DNA of 42,035 bases from Chara braunii (lineage: Eukaryota > Streptophyta > Charophyceae > Charales > Characeae), in the NCBI GenBank assembly GCA_003427395.1, contig BFEA01000028.1, positions 3,416,384 through 3,458,418 of the forward strand, given 5' to 3'. The position numbers and the translations under genes are program-made. The notes beneath the pieces were generated by a model. It was not told the origin of the DNA and searched no databases. It was given only the letters and a program-made list of their open reading frames with translations. This document shows positions 40,271 to 42,035 of the stretch, in pieces. How positions within the stretch are numbered: the stretch's first letter is position 1; each line of letters opens with the position of its first letter.

Positions 40271-40469
40271 GTTTGGCGACACACTGGTTGGAGCGCTGGC
40301 TGGAGCAGCGCTAGCAACAAGAGCAGCGCTGCTGGGGAAGGAGCAAGGACACGGAGGAGGAAGAAGGGCAGGAGGAAGGGGGAGCGCCAAAGGTACTTAC
40401 CTGGCTAGGGTGGCAGCCATCCTCATCACCTTGGTGGGCGCTGCAGCAGGGAGACCCCAGCTGGGGAGA
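40271..40469. other. Unassigned spacer between LINE-D and Gy-2
   Basis: GC- and GGA-rich DNA with no recognisable motif. It may be a damaged LINE-D 5' end or older target DNA. Confidence 0.4.
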
Positions 40470-41562
40470 TGTTACATACTTCAATGAGTATGGGCAGAAC
40501 CAAAGATCAACCAATGTAGGATGAGCATATATGCAGCGGAAGTCTGATGAACGGACTGACTCACATAGACTGACTCACATAGAATCACTCCACACACATA
40601 CAATCGTGAGATGGTGGGGTCTGGGCCAAGCATGGATGATGCCCAGATCCCGTACACACATACACAGATGAGAGGTGGGAGGAGAGACGAAGGAGGTGGG
40701 GGAGGTAGACAGCACCGGTAGGTCACTGAGATAGAATCCGATAGGTCACCGATATGGTAGTCCAAAATCTCATCCAACAAGATCAAAATGTCGAGGACAA
40801 TCAGTCACCAATGTCGGAGATACAGAGTCCAAATGTAACCGGTGTCCGAACTGTGATGCTGCCAAGTATCAACCCCAACAATCTCCAAGTCTCCAATCCG
40901 GTAAGTACCACATTCTCATACCACCGAAGTCCAACACTGATCTCTGTCCACTAGTATAAGTCTCCAATCTGAAGAAGAAGAAGAAAAAGAAGAAGAAGAT
41001 CTGAAGAGGAGAAGAAGAAGAAGAAGAAGGAGCCGAGGAGGAGAGAGAGAGAGAGAGAGAGGGGGCTGGCGAGAGGAGGGAGGAGAGAGGCCTCCGACTC
41101 CCGATACCTCAGGCGGCTATGGCCGCCGGTACACTCAGTCGCCGCTGCTGCTGCGCTAATGCTGCGCTGCCTCGCTCCTCGCTGCTCCTGCGCTAAACTT
41201 AGCGCCAGCGCTGTTTCGCGNTGTACCATACCGTACCGGTAGAATGCCGGTAGGTCGATGCCTTCGAAGTGAGGCCGGACCAGTACTAAGTACTGGTTCA
41301 AAGAGGACCGGCCTCAATGCTGCGAGGCCTTGGTTGGGGCTGAACCGTCCAGATCGACGATTCAGGTCCAACCGGAGAGCGGCAGCCTCAAACGGCGCCG
41401 CCAGGCCCAAAGACGAAATGTTGTTTGGGTCTGGTCCGTAATCGGGTCCAAGTCGTGGCCTTTCGGCCTGTTATCCCCCAAGGTCGGGCCTTTAGGCCCT
41501 GATGTGTCCCTCTAGCCGTAAGTCGGGTCCGGTAGGACCCGTGTGGCGTCGAAGATGTAACA
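40470..41562 (-). repeat. Gy-2 3' LTR
   Basis: The ends form the inverted repeat TGTTACAT...ATGTAACA, and a polypurine tract follows on the internal side. The LTR is about 1.09 kb and shows no evident similarity to the Gy-1 LTR. It contains a GAA/GA microsatellite (40971-41065) and one ambiguous base at 41221. The partner LTR is outside the window, so the boundaries rest on terminal motifs and position only. Confidence 0.7.
40971..41065. repeat. GAA then GA microsatellite inside the Gy-2 LTR
   Basis: Imperfect (GAA)n changes to (GA)n at about 41039; a purine-only tract of almost 100 bases. Confidence 0.9.
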
Positions 41563-41564
41563 CA

Positions 41565-41575
41565 CTCCCCCTCTT
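41565..41575 (-). promoter_or_regulatory. Gy-2 polypurine tract
   Basis: AAGAGGGGGAG on the minus strand, two bases upstream of the inferred LTR start TGTTACAT. Confidence 0.7.
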
Positions 41576-42035
41576 AAAAGACCGAGCTACTTGTGAGGGC
41601 GGAGTTGTCTGTCCGATACCGGGATGGGTCGGGTGGGACGAGCTGCTGCCTTGGCAAGTCGTGTCTTCTCATAGTTGGCGAAGATAAGGGGTGCAGAAGT
41701 CTGCAAGTCTGCACTAGAGATCCACCGAATGTGACTTTGTACTGCATTGGCTTGTTGCCATACTTGCGGTGCGTGATGACTCGGTCCACTTCCTGATGTC
41801 CGTCCATGGAAGGCGGATCCTGTGATCGACGTCCCGGAAACTCGTCAACTGAAGGTGGCGTGTAGATGGCCAGCTTCGATGCGTGGAAGACCCGATGCAC
41901 TGTAAGGTGCAGTGGAATGTTGATCACGAAGGAAGGACCTGCGGGGTCGTCTCCAACAGCAAAAGTGACTTCCCATGGTCCGAACCATTTTGGAAGGAGT
42001 TTGCGCGAAACGTCCTGCTCGAGCGCAAATTCCTC
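41574..42035 (-). pseudogene. Gy-2 integrase C-terminus (partial, runs off the window)
   Basis: The minus strand from the right edge encodes SRKLLPKWFGPWEVTFAVGD, then VHRVFHASKLAIY, FPGRRSQDPPSMDGHQEVD and ITHRKYGNKPMQYKVTF, matching block by block the Gy-1 segment SRKLMPQYFGPWEILDVVG...HVFHASKLAPF...DHREM...YMVRF. It is therefore the SH3-like end of integrase and the start of a chromodomain. After VTFGGS the chromodomain sequence is lost, probably by frameshift, and the frame stops with TAA at 41576-41574. It is a different chromovirus family from Gy-1, judged by the LTR. Confidence 0.8.

Overview
The window is eukaryotic, very probably from a streptophyte (green alga or plant) genome. It is almost entirely transposable elements: four L1-type LINEs, one complete but decayed Ty3/gypsy chromovirus, and the 3' end of a second chromovirus. 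The gypsy proteins resemble what I recall of charophyte (Chara) elements, but that is memory, not a search. No intact host gene, rRNA, tRNA or CRISPR array is seen. A sequencing gap (N run) covers 27088-27393.

Layout. LINE-A (+, ~626-5273) is 5'-truncated and carries only a broken ORF2. Its poly(A) abuts LINE-B (+, 5274-~9930), which has ORF1 but has lost the endonuclease and RT catalytic core. 9931-12105 holds no gene that I can support. A truncated LINE tail ends in poly(A) at 12246. 12290-12725 on the minus strand looks like the last exon and 3' end of a host gene. LINE-D (-) begins near 40270 and ends at 13291. It is split by the chromovirus Gy-1 (-, 17419-39911), whose two LTRs, PBS, PPT, gag, protease, RT/RNase H, integrase and chromodomain are all visible. 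Gy-1 is itself split inside gag by a 13.7-kb insert (22207-35883) with almost no coding capacity, and that insert carries LINE-C (+, 26983-33317). A second chromovirus, Gy-2 (-), enters from the right edge with its 3' LTR at 40470-41562.

The nesting gives a relative chronology: LINE-D landed beside the host-gene tail; Gy-1 entered the GDFN-motif region of LINE-D's endonuclease with a 4-bp CTAA duplication; the non-coding unit entered Gy-1 gag (candidate 5-bp duplication CCCAT); LINE-C entered that unit (9-bp duplication GAGACTGAG). Removing the insert leaves a Gy-1 of about 8.8 kb, a normal size for a chromovirus.

The strongest unexplained signal is in the non-coding insert. Seven hairpins at 26130-26858 share a nearly invariant ~20-nt loop but have different, mostly perfectly complementary stems. 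The same unit holds a ~70-bp repeat whose units carry a 5' splice-site-like box and a ~118-bp repeat that alternates two unit types. A second genome-level signal is that nonsense mutations in LINE-C and Gy-1 are nearly all CAG to TAG, with a few CGA to TGA, as expected from deamination of methylated CHG and CG cytosines.
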